In this document: positions 41,714-50,060 of the stretch, piece by piece
Layout of the letters: every line of letters begins with the position of its first letter
Position numbering within the stretch: the first letter of the stretch is position 1
NCBI RefSeq assembly: GCF_000378005.1
Contig: NZ_KB899040.1
Location: forward strand, 125,468-189,467
Origin: Coprothermobacter platensis DSM 11748
GTDB lineage: Bacteria; Coprothermobacterota; Coprothermobacteria; Coprothermobacterales; Coprothermobacteraceae
Direction: 5' to 3'
Length of the DNA: 64,000 bases
The notes under the pieces: generated by a model
What the model was told of the DNA's origin: nothing
Seen by the model: only the letters and a program-made list of their open reading frames with translations
The model's database searches: none
Made by a program: the position numbers and the translations under genes

Positions 41714-43365
41714 TTTGGTCACTGGAAATAGCTAAAAGAAGTCTTCAAGCGCAAATGCTTGCCTTAGACGTGACATCTCATAATATTGCTAATGCTAATA
41801 CGACTGGCTATAGTAGGCAGGAAGCAGTGTTTAGCCCAACGCAGCCATATGGTGTCGTTTCATGGCTTGGTACTACATATCCGGGCCAAGTGGGTACAGG
41901 TGTGCAGATAAGTAGTATCCGTAGATTGAGGAATGAATTTGTCGATGCCAACTACAGAAATGTAAATTCTGAAGATTCCTATTATGGTGCCAAGGATCAG
42001 ATTTATGGTATTCTGGAAAGCTCTATAAATGAACTCAAAGACACAGGCTTGGAAAAAGCTTTTAGTGACTTTTTTGACGCTTGGCAAGAAGGTAGTGTAA
42101 GCCCAGAAGATCCTACTGTCAGACGTATTATTGTAGAGCAGAGCCAGAACTTGGTTGATTCATTCAAATATGTTCAGACACAGTTAACGTCTGCAAGGCA
42201 AGAAGCGGATTTCCAAATAAGCAATTCAGTAGAACGAATAAATGATATAGGCAAAGAAATTGCAAAACTAAATGAACAAATCTCGCTTTCACTCAACCAA
42301 GGGCAACAACCGAACGACATGTTAGATCAACGTGACAATTTACTGGATGAATTATCTCAATATGTGAATACGCAAAAAGTGCAACTATCTGATGGCTCTA
42401 TATCTGTTTTTATAAATGGACTTTCTTTTGTCGATGATAGAGTGGTAAATGAGCTAAAGGCCATCGACAATGACCAAGTAAAAGATGATGGAAGCGGTAA
42501 TTATTCATATTTCGATGGTTCACGAACGTATTCTGTTCTGCCAGGTTTAATTACGGATGGTAAGTGGAATGGCAACATAAAACTTGGTGAAGAAGACCAA
42601 TACAATGGGCATGTGTCAACACTTTGGATGTCCATGGGCGATAAGCTTGTACCCTTGGATGATAGACACTTGAATAGCGGAAAGCTCAAAGGTTTAGTAG
42701 AAACGCGTGATGATGTCATCGCTTACGGAACAGACCCAGGTAAAGGTTTGTTAGATAAAGTAAATCAAACAGCATTCTTCTTATTTAGCAAAGTTAATGC
42801 CATTTTGCAACAGGGGTCTTATAACAGCGGCGGTACTGTAACTCCTTATGCTGGGAGAACATTTTTTACTTTTGATTCATCTGCTCCTAACAATGTAATT
42901 TCCAGCGTGACATTGGACAGTGCAGTCGTTAACGATCCTAATCAACTTCCTTTAGGTGTTTCTGGTGAATCAGGGGATGGTTCTTTAGCCCTGCTTATTG
43001 CTCAAGAACAAGACAGTGCGTTAGAAACAACCCCAAACACGCCTAACGGGGCTGTACCATGGCCGCCAACCGATCCTCTGTTTCCGGCAATACCTCAGTT
43101 TTTAAAAGGTCAAAGCGCGCAGCAAAGTTGGCGGACGATGGTAGCGGAATGGTCATCTGACATATCCAAGAATAAGGCGTTCCTGACAGGTACAGAAAGT
43201 GTAAAGAATGACCTTTCACTACTGAGAAGTTCAGAATCTGGTGTTAATTTGGATGAAGAAGTAGTGAACATGATACGTTTCCAAAAGGGTTATGCTATGT
43301 CAGCTCGTATAGTGACTATAGTAGATAACATGCTGGATGCCATCATAAACATGGGAGCGAGGTAG
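41710..43365 (+). CDS. flgK: Flagellar hook-associated protein 1
   Basis: A 551-residue hook-filament junction protein. N-terminus SLEIAKRSLQAQMLALDVTSHNIANANTTGYSRQEAVF and C-terminus SGVNLDEEVVNMIRFQKGYAMSARIVTIVDNMLDAIINMG are diagnostic of FlgK; ILEQIS-like central helices (AKLNEQISLSLNQGQQPNDMLDQRDNLLDELS) also fit. It overlaps flgN by 4 nt. Confidence 0.95.
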   Translation: MIWSLEIAKRSLQAQMLALDVTSHNIANANTTGYSRQEAVFSPTQPYGVVSWLGTTYPGQVGTGVQISSIRRLRNEFVDANYRNVNSEDSYYGAKDQIYGILESSINELKDTGLEKAFSDFFDAWQEGSVSPEDPTVRRIIVEQSQNLVDSFKYVQTQLTSARQEADFQISNSVERINDIGKEIAKLNEQISLSLNQGQQPNDMLDQRDNLLDELSQYVNTQKVQLSDGSISVFINGLSFVDDRVVNELKAIDNDQVKDDGSGNYSYFDGSRTYSVLPGLITDGKWNGNIKLGEEDQYNGHVSTLWMSMGDKLVPLDDRHLNSGKLKGLVETRDDVIAYGTDPGKGLLDKVNQTAFFLFSKVNAILQQGSYNSGGTVTPYAGRTFFTFDSSAPNNVISSVTLDSAVVNDPNQLPLGVSGESGDGSLALLIAQEQDSALETTPNTPNGAVPWPPTDPLFPAIPQFLKGQSAQQSWRTMVAEWSSDISKNKAFLTGTESVKNDLSLLRSSESGVNLDEEVVNMIRFQKGYAMSARIVTIVDNMLDAIINMGAR

Positions 43366-43375
43366 GTGATAGGGC

Positions 43376-44449
43376 ATGAGGATAACGTCTTCTTATCAAT
43401 ATGAACGAAGTGTACAGACGATGCAGACATTGTTGGGGAAATTAACAGATTTTCAAGATCAACTGTCAACATTGAAACAAATTCAAAAGCCATCAGATTC
43501 TCCTTTGGATAGCGCTCTAGTCATGAACTGGAAAGCGTATGGGGTTCAGGTAGATCGTTGGCAGAATAACATCAAAGAGATTGAAAATCGTTATTCTTAT
43601 ACGGAACAAAACTTGACACATGTAAAAGATCTCATGCTCAATGTGCGTGATCTTGTTATTCGTGGTGGTGGGAGCGACGCATTAGGTCCTGACGAAAAAG
43701 AGGCCGTAAGCAAACAGATGGTCCAGCAAGCGGAGGAAATGCTAAGTGCTCTGAATGCAAAATATGGTGGCCGGTTTGTTTTGGCTAATGCTGAGGTAAC
43801 AAACCCTGCGGATCCTTCTTGGAAACCTTTCAAGGTTGTCGTAGATGATGGAACCGGTAGTTATGTGTTTAAAGATAGCATATCGCAAGCTGAAGAGGCA
43901 GTGGAACAAAATCATGCTGACGGTAAGACAGACAGTAAATGGATGGTTGTATTTGAGCCGAAAGAGTTTAGTGAGCTTTCGGATTCAGATAAGAAAACAG
44001 TTTCTGTAGAAATAGGAAGTCATACAACTATGCCTCAAGTGCTTGCTGTGGAAGACTATTTCACCCTAAAGCCTATTACTATCGATGGGAATAATTACCA
44101 TACGGTGGATATGTTTGACAAGCTATATGGTTTTGTGAACACACTGAAGAATGGTGGATCATTGGCTTCTGCAGATAACACCGGAAAAACAGGGTTAGAT
44201 TATACCGATGAAATACTGGATAAATTGACGGATTCTATTGCCAGTATAGGTGCTCGTGTACAACGCCTTGATACCATGACCAGTTTTTATAATAACGTCA
44301 GTACTAACGTAGAATCTCTTCGTAGCTCTTACGAGGATGCTGATTTGGCAAAAACATACACGGAATATACGAAGTTCAATACAAGTTATCAGTCGCTATT
44401 AAAGGTTATAGCATCGATAACGCCGTTGTCCTTAGTGAATTACTTGTAG
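43376..44449 (+). CDS. flgL: Flagellar hook-associated protein 3
   Basis: A 357-residue protein linking FlgK to the filament. N-terminus MRITSSYQYERSVQTMQTLLGKLTDFQDQLSTLKQIQKPSDSP and C-terminal flagellin-like helix (SLRSSYEDADLAKTYTEYTKFNTSYQSLLKVIAS) identify FlgL. It begins 10 nt after flgK behind GGTGATAGGG. Confidence 0.94.
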   Translation: MRITSSYQYERSVQTMQTLLGKLTDFQDQLSTLKQIQKPSDSPLDSALVMNWKAYGVQVDRWQNNIKEIENRYSYTEQNLTHVKDLMLNVRDLVIRGGGSDALGPDEKEAVSKQMVQQAEEMLSALNAKYGGRFVLANAEVTNPADPSWKPFKVVVDDGTGSYVFKDSISQAEEAVEQNHADGKTDSKWMVVFEPKEFSELSDSDKKTVSVEIGSHTTMPQVLAVEDYFTLKPITIDGNNYHTVDMFDKLYGFVNTLKNGGSLASADNTGKTGLDYTDEILDKLTDSIASIGARVQRLDTMTSFYNNVSTNVESLRSSYEDADLAKTYTEYTKFNTSYQSLLKVIASITPLSLVNYL

Positions 44450-44484
44450 TTAGGTCTAAATATATTTTTATCTGTGGGTGATGG

Positions 44485-44700
44485 ATGTACGTTTTAAAGC
44501 GAAAAACAGGGGAAGGAATAAGGATTTCAAGAGACATTACCTTATATGTTCTCGGTGTAAGTGGTAATGAGGTTAAAATCGGCATAGAAGCGCCGAAAGA
44601 TATACCCATCTTGCGATTAGAAATTCTGGAGACTACCATGAATGCATCCTCTGCGTTTAACTCTGATAAACTCAAAGAGATTTTAAAAGATGAAAATTAG
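44485..44700 (+). CDS. csrA: Carbon storage regulator CsrA
   Basis: A 71-residue RNA-binding translational regulator. The CsrA pattern is clear: YVLKRKTGEGIRISRDITLYVLGVSGNEVKIGIEAPKDIPILRLEI. In Gram-positive bacteria CsrA represses flagellin translation and is opposed by FliW, but no fliW gene lies here although flgL-fliW-csrA is the common order. It overlaps the following membrane-protein gene by 11 nt. Confidence 0.95.
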   Translation: MYVLKRKTGEGIRISRDITLYVLGVSGNEVKIGIEAPKDIPILRLEILETTMNASSAFNSDKLKEILKDEN

Positions 44701-46594
44701 AGAACTCACCGATTTTAATTTCTTTGCGTTAAAAGAAGTATTGCTATGTACGTTCATAGCTGCTTCCATCGTTATCCCTTCTAATTGGGTAGCAATATGT
44801 GGTTTGATATATGTTTTCCTGGCTCCCACGATAGTGGTTTTAGTCCTTTCTAAGCGCACGTGGAGTTCTTTTACGTTTCCTAAGGCATATTTCCTTAGCG
44901 CTATAGCTGTTTTGGGTGGCATTTTGTTATTCAGACGCCAAAGTACAATACTTATCTCTTGGCCCGTTTTGCTTTATGCTTTTCTTCTCGCTGTTCATCC
45001 GCTCTTTAAGGGTATGGTAACTGCTATAGGTTCTTCAGACAGAACTACGGGTGCTTGGGTGCGCTTATGCGCGTTATTTGCCGGTATTGCTGCGTGGAAT
45101 CTTGCTAATCCTTTTCCGTACGTATTAAAACTATGGATACTTGCTGTTCCAGCATTAGCCCTCAGTGTAACGATAATCTTAGGTAAAAGGAATGTTTTCT
45201 ATATATCTGGGAAGAATAGTTTTGGCAGAGAATTCGGTAGTATGGGGAACCCCATGGCAACAAGTAGTTTGCTTGTTCTATCACTTCCCGTATTTGCGGA
45301 ACTCACCTTTATCGGTGTTGGAACCCATCAGTATTGGTACTTGTTATTCTTACCATTGTATCTTTATGGTTTGCTATCTTCTGCTGGGAGAGGTACGGTT
45401 GTTGGCGTTGTTTTAAGTTTACCGTTAGTGGTTTATGTTGCTTATAATTACAGTCCTTGGTGGCTTGTTGCAGGATTGGTATGCGTACTTGGTGTAGCGT
45501 GGGTGGCTCGCGATTATATTAAGCAGCTTTATCAGAGAACGTTGTGGATGATAAAAAGGGGCATCGGGAAAGAACCACGTTTCCTTCTGTGGAGGGATGC
45601 GTTGTCTTTCTATATAAAAAATCCATTGGGGACTGGATATGATTCATTTAGAAGAGCTTTCATGCCTTATCGTTCGAAAGAATCTTATTTAGCGGAACCG
45701 ACGGTGCATTATGACAAAGTCCATAATGTGTTCTTGGAAGAATTGGTAGAAGGTTCTTTTTTTGCCCTTTTGTTGTTTGTCGTTATCCTTGCTCAGTGTT
45801 TCGTAAAAGGCCCTTGGGTTATTAAGGCATCTTTGCTTGCGTTTGTTGGAGATGCTTTCTTCACGATCTACGATCCCGCAAATTGGTTCTATATGTGGCT
45901 TCTTTTCATACTTGTTCCTTTTAATACTGTAATAGGAACATACTGGCTTTATCCGGTAATGGCGATAACACTTTTTACATTTGTACTTTTATCTCTGGAT
46001 TATATGCCACAAATTGTCGCTGGAAACGGGGAAGCTGCACGCATACGTGGAGAACGCGACATCGCAGCGCAATTGTTTAATGCTGCATATACAACATTTC
46101 CTTGGAGTATAGACTATTTGTCTGAGTGGGCACTCCTTCAAATGAGCCTCCTCAATGAGGCAAAGATGAACGATGAAATGGCTTTGGGTTACCATAATAC
46201 ATTTAAGAACTTGGAACCTTATATAAAGCGATATGCTCCCAATGTTGACGATATCTACGCATCATGGCTCATGTTTTGTGGCAAATATTCATCTTTAAGA
46301 AATGAAGGACAGCGTATTTACGATTTACTTCAGCACATCAACCCTTATGGTATGCGTGTAAGAAAAGCATTTGCTCACTATCTTGGAAACATTAACAACT
46401 GGGATATGGCTATGTCTCTGCTGGAAGAAAACATAAAAGAGTATCCTTTTGACGCTGATTCGTATTATATGCTTGTTCTGGCTTGCTATCAACAAAGTTT
46501 GTGGAGTACAGCACGGCAATATTTCCGACTTTGGAAAGAACGATTCCCTAACGATTCGCGTTTGCCTCAACTTGAACAAGTTTTAGGAATCTAA
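44690..46594 (+). CDS. O-antigen ligase-like membrane protein with C-terminal TPR-like region
   Basis: A 634-residue protein with about 11-12 transmembrane helices in residues 15-450 and a soluble helical, TPR-like domain after that. The large loop has NPLGTGYDSFRRAF and VHYDKVHNVFLEELVEGSFFALLLF, the HN...LE...G pattern of the Wzy_C/O-antigen ligase family, which also includes O-oligosaccharyltransferases of PglL type. It lies inside the flagellar operon between csrA and fliS. A role in glycosylating a surface protein or in envelope polysaccharide is inferred; flagellin itself is not certain as target. Confidence 0.82.
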   Translation: MKIRELTDFNFFALKEVLLCTFIAASIVIPSNWVAICGLIYVFLAPTIVVLVLSKRTWSSFTFPKAYFLSAIAVLGGILLFRRQSTILISWPVLLYAFLLAVHPLFKGMVTAIGSSDRTTGAWVRLCALFAGIAAWNLANPFPYVLKLWILAVPALALSVTIILGKRNVFYISGKNSFGREFGSMGNPMATSSLLVLSLPVFAELTFIGVGTHQYWYLLFLPLYLYGLLSSAGRGTVVGVVLSLPLVVYVAYNYSPWWLVAGLVCVLGVAWVARDYIKQLYQRTLWMIKRGIGKEPRFLLWRDALSFYIKNPLGTGYDSFRRAFMPYRSKESYLAEPTVHYDKVHNVFLEELVEGSFFALLLFVVILAQCFVKGPWVIKASLLAFVGDAFFTIYDPANWFYMWLLFILVPFNTVIGTYWLYPVMAITLFTFVLLSLDYMPQIVAGNGEAARIRGERDIAAQLFNAAYTTFPWSIDYLSEWALLQMSLLNEAKMNDEMALGYHNTFKNLEPYIKRYAPNVDDIYASWLMFCGKYSSLRNEGQRIYDLLQHINPYGMRVRKAFAHYLGNINNWDMAMSLLEENIKEYPFDADSYYMLVLACYQQSLWSTARQYFRLWKERFPNDSRLPQLEQVLGI

Positions 46595-46619
46595 TTAATG
46601 GGCAATGAATTCCGAATAA
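46592..46619 (+). promoter_or_regulatory. Sigma-28-type promoter before fliS
   Basis: TAAT at 46592-46595 and CCGAATAA at 46612-46619 are separated by 16 nt, the consensus register. The element overlaps the end of the O-antigen ligase-like gene and lies 8 nt before the fliS ribosome-binding site. Confidence 0.6.
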
Positions 46620-46646
46620 TGATATGTCAGGAGGTGTAAGAATATA

Positions 46647-46970
46647 ATGCCAAATGCTTATGGTAAGGCTCGTCAAACATTCATAGAACAGGAAATAATG
46701 AATGCGCCTGTGCAGAAGTTGGTGCTTCTGGTTTACGACCTCATCATTACATCTCTACAAAAAGGCGATACACTAAAAGCACGTGCCGCCATTAAAGAAC
46801 TTATCGACGGATTGGATTTTGAGAATGGTGGAGATGTAGCTCGTAATCTGATGAGCCTTTATGAATATGCTTATCGCATGATCGGGGAATCGCAGATAGA
46901 TGAAGCGCTAAAGATTTTTCAAGAACTTAGAGAAGCTTGGGTTCAGGCATTTTTCCCAAACGGTTACTAA
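46647..46970 (+). CDS. fliS: Flagellin export chaperone FliS
   Basis: A 107-residue helical chaperone that binds the flagellin C-terminus. MPNAYGKARQTFIEQEIMNAPVQKLVLLVYDLIITSLQKGD is a typical FliS start (Y..... Q, V L+YD), followed by helices ending REAWVQAFF. A GGAGGTG site precedes ATG 46647. It is placed directly upstream of flagellin rather than after fliD. Confidence 0.9.
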   Translation: MPNAYGKARQTFIEQEIMNAPVQKLVLLVYDLIITSLQKGDTLKARAAIKELIDGLDFENGGDVARNLMSLYEYAYRMIGESQIDEALKIFQELREAWVQAFFPNGY

Positions 46971-46995
46971 AATAATTGCTGTCATTTACCGAATT
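46968..46995 (+). promoter_or_regulatory. Sigma-28-type promoter before flagellin
   Basis: TAAA at 46968-46971 (covering the fliS stop) and CCGAATT at 46989-46995 are separated by 17 nt, one more than consensus. The leader after it contains AUGGA near the 5' end, a GGGC/GCCC hairpin and AAGGAGGA at the ribosome-binding site. The two GGA-containing sites could bind CsrA. Confidence 0.5.
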
Positions 46996-47058
46996 AAGTA
47001 ATGGAATGGGCATGAAGCCCTTATCCAAAAATAAACTCCATGAAGGAGGAGAGAAAGT

Positions 47059-48114
47059 ATGGCACAGGCTGATCTTAGTAGGATCAACTCGAACATTGGT
47101 GCGTTGAATGCGCTAAACTCTTTACGAACAATCCAGAATGACATGGCACTTCGCCAACTTCGTTTGGCGACAGGTAACAGAATCACTCAAGCAGCTGACG
47201 ATCCAGCAGGTTTTCGTATTGCTGTAAAGTTAAACGCTAGGTCCAGAGGCCTTTCTCAGGCTGTTGATAACATCGGTGATGCAAAGAACATGCTTTCCAC
47301 AGCAGAGACAGGTCTTACAAAGGTGAAAGATTTGCTTCTTACCATTAGAGACAAACTAGTCACCGGTGCAAACGACACGTTGGGCTCAGAAGAGCGTTTG
47401 GCTATTGCACAGCAAGTGCGTGAGTACATGCATGAAATCACGCGTACCGCTCACGAAACCAGATGGAACGATATCGGCTTATTGGACGATTCTGCACCAG
47501 CCGCCTCTACAAGTGCTGCTTCCACAACATTCTATTTCCAGACAGGCTCCGATGCTAATGAGACTACCGTTTGGGCCAGAGGGTTTAAGATTCTAACCAA
47601 CGGTACTTCCGAAGATGACTGGAATGTTAATTGGACTACTCAAGCTGGCAGCTTGTCTGTAACATTTGCTGATGCTCGCAACACGGCATCTGTAAAGTCT
47701 TACAGTGTGTATGACAGTGCCAGCGGACTTGCGCCAACGGATGCTAAGTTCACAGTCAAGGATGTTTATCAATCCTTAGGTGTCGGTGTGCTTGGCGGTA
47801 TTGGAAGTGCGAGTGACACATCTAACGTTAACGCTTCAGTAAACGCACTACTCAAGAATGTTGACGCGGCTATCAGAGGTGTATCTGATTGGGTAGCGAG
47901 CATCGGTGCTCTTAGTGCAAGGTTAGACAGCAAATCCCAGTCTGTTGCTGCTATGCAGGTAAACGTTGAAGCTTCTTATAACAGAATCTTCAATGCTGAC
48001 ATGGCTTATGAACAACTTCAACTGACGAAGTCTCAGATTTTACAGCAGACTGCTGTTTCTATGTTAGCTCAGGCTAACACAGCTCCTCAGCAGATTTTGA
48101 CACTCTTCAGGTAA
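47059..48114 (+). CDS. fliC: Flagellin
   Basis: A 351-residue filament subunit. The N-terminal D0/D1 domain is RINSNIGALNALNSLRTIQNDMALRQLRLATGNRIT, with AADDPAGFRIAVKLNA, and the C-terminal domain is VNVEASYNRIFNADMAYEQLQLTKSQILQQTAVSMLAQAN...ILTLFR. The variable middle (about 155-265) is short, so the filament surface domain is small. It has the strong ribosome-binding site AAGGAGGAGAG and is flanked by a sigma-28-type promoter and a perfect 15-bp hairpin after the stop. Confidence 0.97.
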   Translation: MAQADLSRINSNIGALNALNSLRTIQNDMALRQLRLATGNRITQAADDPAGFRIAVKLNARSRGLSQAVDNIGDAKNMLSTAETGLTKVKDLLLTIRDKLVTGANDTLGSEERLAIAQQVREYMHEITRTAHETRWNDIGLLDDSAPAASTSAASTTFYFQTGSDANETTVWARGFKILTNGTSEDDWNVNWTTQAGSLSVTFADARNTASVKSYSVYDSASGLAPTDAKFTVKDVYQSLGVGVLGGIGSASDTSNVNASVNALLKNVDAAIRGVSDWVASIGALSARLDSKSQSVAAMQVNVEASYNRIFNADMAYEQLQLTKSQILQQTAVSMLAQANTAPQQILTLFR

Positions 48115-48129
48115 ACGTAAACAAACAGA

Positions 48130-48162
48130 GTTCTGATGAGCCCCTGAGGGGCTCATCAGAAC
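48130..48162. repeat. Perfect hairpin after flagellin, no T-tract
   Basis: GTTCTGATGAGCCCC (48130-48144), a 3-nt TGA loop and its exact complement (48148-48162). It lies between flagellin and flaG. It is followed by TAAGAAAA rather than a T-run, so it is more likely a 3'-end stabilising or partial-termination hairpin than a full terminator. It would let flagellin mRNA exceed that of downstream genes. Confidence 0.75.
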
Positions 48163-48182
48163 TAAGAAAAGGGGGATAAGTC

Positions 48183-48581
48183 ATGGCTCAAGATCCGGAA
48201 GAGATAGCACGAATAGGTGGTGTAAGGAATATAGGTGTGCAAGGGAACCAAATACAGTCGTATCTTGCTAGTGACCAATTAAAAAATGTAACCGAGTTGC
48301 CTGTAGATATCAACAGAAGACAAGTAGAACCTACTAAAGAAGATGATGTTGAGTCTACAGTTAACAAAGTTAAGCGTATTGTAGAAGTGGTGAACCCCAA
48401 TATCGATGTTAGAGTAGAACATTATCCCGATATAAAGGATGTTCTAATGAGTACCCGAATAGTGTTTTATGACAAGAGTAATAATAAAGTAATAAAAGAA
48501 GTACCTCCAGAGAAGGTTTTAAAAGCATATGCCGAGATGTTGAAGAAAATTGACTCGCTGTTTGTGGATACTGAAGTATAG
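48183..48581 (+). CDS. flaG: FlaG family protein
   Basis: A 132-residue protein whose C-terminal half (VRVEHYPDIKDVLMSTRIVFYDKSNNKVIKEVPPEKVLKAYAEML) is the FlaG domain, with the conserved D...vi+e+PpE pattern. The first 60 residues are disordered-looking. FlaG affects filament length in several bacteria, and its place between flagellin and fliD is common. ATG 48183 follows AAAGGGGG. Confidence 0.9.
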   Translation: MAQDPEEIARIGGVRNIGVQGNQIQSYLASDQLKNVTELPVDINRRQVEPTKEDDVESTVNKVKRIVEVVNPNIDVRVEHYPDIKDVLMSTRIVFYDKSNNKVIKEVPPEKVLKAYAEMLKKIDSLFVDTEV

Positions 48582-48603
48582 TTATTAAGGAAGGTGGCTG
48601 CCC

Positions 48604-49989
48604 ATGGTAAATTTTGATCCAACGCAAGTTCAGACAAACATACAAAAGTATGTGGATACGCTTCTTGTGTACGACCAGAATAAGGTTACAGATTTACAAA
48701 ACAGAGTGAGTACGTTACAGCAAAAATCTTCTGCAATCTCTCAGGTTGTATCTTCTCTTTCTGCTCTTTCTTCATATTCGGATATTTCCTTCAATGCATT
48801 AAAGGTCACGTCCAGCAACACCTCTGTCGCTACCGCTTCCGCATCAGGCAAGATTGGTGGAAGTGTTTCTGTTAACGTAGAACGTTTGGCCGGTTACCAA
48901 GTGCTTGATTGGTCAAAACTAAGTTCTGCTTTGTCAGATGTTTTCCATTATGATGCCAGCGCTACTGTTTCCAGTAATGATTTTTGGAAATCTTTAGTAG
49001 GAACAACCTTTACAGTGTCATTGCAGATGGGCGATGGTTCAACAGAGAACGTGGATGTGGATCTTAGTAAATATAATCAAGATTCTACTTTAGCTCAGGT
49101 TATGGACGATTTCGCACTTCAAGTTAATGCACACTCTAGTAAAATTAGGGTTTATAAGCAAAAGTTAAATGATGGCACATTTGCGTTACAAAGTAGTTCC
49201 CTTAGTACAGGTAAAAATAGTGCCATAAGTAAAATCACCATAGGATCGAATGATTTCACAAATACAAACAGTTTGGACGAGTTGGATGCCAAGTTTTCTG
49301 TAAATGGTTATGATTATGTACGTAGTTCCAATACGTTTTCTGATATCATCCCCAACCTGACAGTTACATTGCAGGGTACTGGTTCCAGTACGATAACAGT
49401 GTCAGGAGATACATCTGCAATAAGCCAAGGTCTGTCTAATTTTGCGCAAGTATTCAAGAGTTTTAGTGATAAGGTCCGTAGTTTGATCAATGCTGATCCT
49501 TCTAATCAGGGTGTTTTATCTTCTGATGCTTCTACACTACGTCAAATCATGGACTCTATAAGAACAAAGCTTATGAACCCACGCAGTGTCACGGTGGATG
49601 GCGTGTCATACAACTTTAATGCCTCTCAGATAGGCTTTTCATTCGATGAATATGGAACTATATCCTTCGATACGTCTAAACTTAATTCATACATTAGTGG
49701 CAACGTCAAAGGTTTGGATATTCTGAGTTCTTGGTGGGGTTCTGTAAACAGTGATATAAAGGGTTACATCAACACAGCTTTGGGAAGCAATGGCACCTTA
49801 GGAAGACTACAGTCGAATTACACGACAGGCATAAAGAGTATCAACGATCAGATATCACAACTGAACGATCAAATGGAAACAAAAAAAGCGGCTCTTGTGG
49901 AACAGGTGGGAAACATATTTAACAGTATGTACCAATATCAAAGCATGTTTGCTCAGATGAATTCCCTGTTTGGTGTGTCCAGTAGCTAA
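48604..49989 (+). CDS. fliD: Flagellar filament cap protein
   Basis: A 461-residue HAP2 cap that guides flagellin assembly. N-terminal coiled region (VDTLLVYDQNKVTDLQNRVSTLQQKSSAISQVVSSLSAL), Ser/Thr-rich beta domains, and the C-terminal coiled coil NDQISQLNDQMETKKAALVEQVGNIFNSMYQYQSMFAQMNS are all FliD features. AAGGAAGGTGG precedes ATG 48604. No clear terminator follows; a new promoter lies 50 nt after the stop. Confidence 0.93.
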   Translation: MVNFDPTQVQTNIQKYVDTLLVYDQNKVTDLQNRVSTLQQKSSAISQVVSSLSALSSYSDISFNALKVTSSNTSVATASASGKIGGSVSVNVERLAGYQVLDWSKLSSALSDVFHYDASATVSSNDFWKSLVGTTFTVSLQMGDGSTENVDVDLSKYNQDSTLAQVMDDFALQVNAHSSKIRVYKQKLNDGTFALQSSSLSTGKNSAISKITIGSNDFTNTNSLDELDAKFSVNGYDYVRSSNTFSDIIPNLTVTLQGTGSSTITVSGDTSAISQGLSNFAQVFKSFSDKVRSLINADPSNQGVLSSDASTLRQIMDSIRTKLMNPRSVTVDGVSYNFNASQIGFSFDEYGTISFDTSKLNSYISGNVKGLDILSSWWGSVNSDIKGYINTALGSNGTLGRLQSNYTTGIKSINDQISQLNDQMETKKAALVEQVGNIFNSMYQYQSMFAQMNSLFGVSSS

Positions 49990-50044
49990 TTGGTGTTTGC
50001 TGCCTTTAAGAATATTTTTGGGAATTTTGGTACATATGCCTTTA

Positions 50045-50053
50045 TGCTATAAT
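50045..50053 (+). promoter_or_regulatory. Extended -10 promoter, leaderless spacing
   Basis: TGCTATAAT is a perfect extended -10 element. It is followed by ATGCCTC and the ATG at 50061, with no Shine-Dalgarno site. Transcription would start at or within a base of the start codon. It opens the stretch running into flgB and the basal-body genes. Confidence 0.65.
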
Positions 50054-50060
50054 ATGCCTC

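Noticed and set aside
48424..48460. CCGATA and CCGAATAG within flaG as further sigma-28 promoters
   Set aside because: TAAA is 18 nt from the CCGAAT, out of register, and the site is inside the coding sequence with no gene start nearby.
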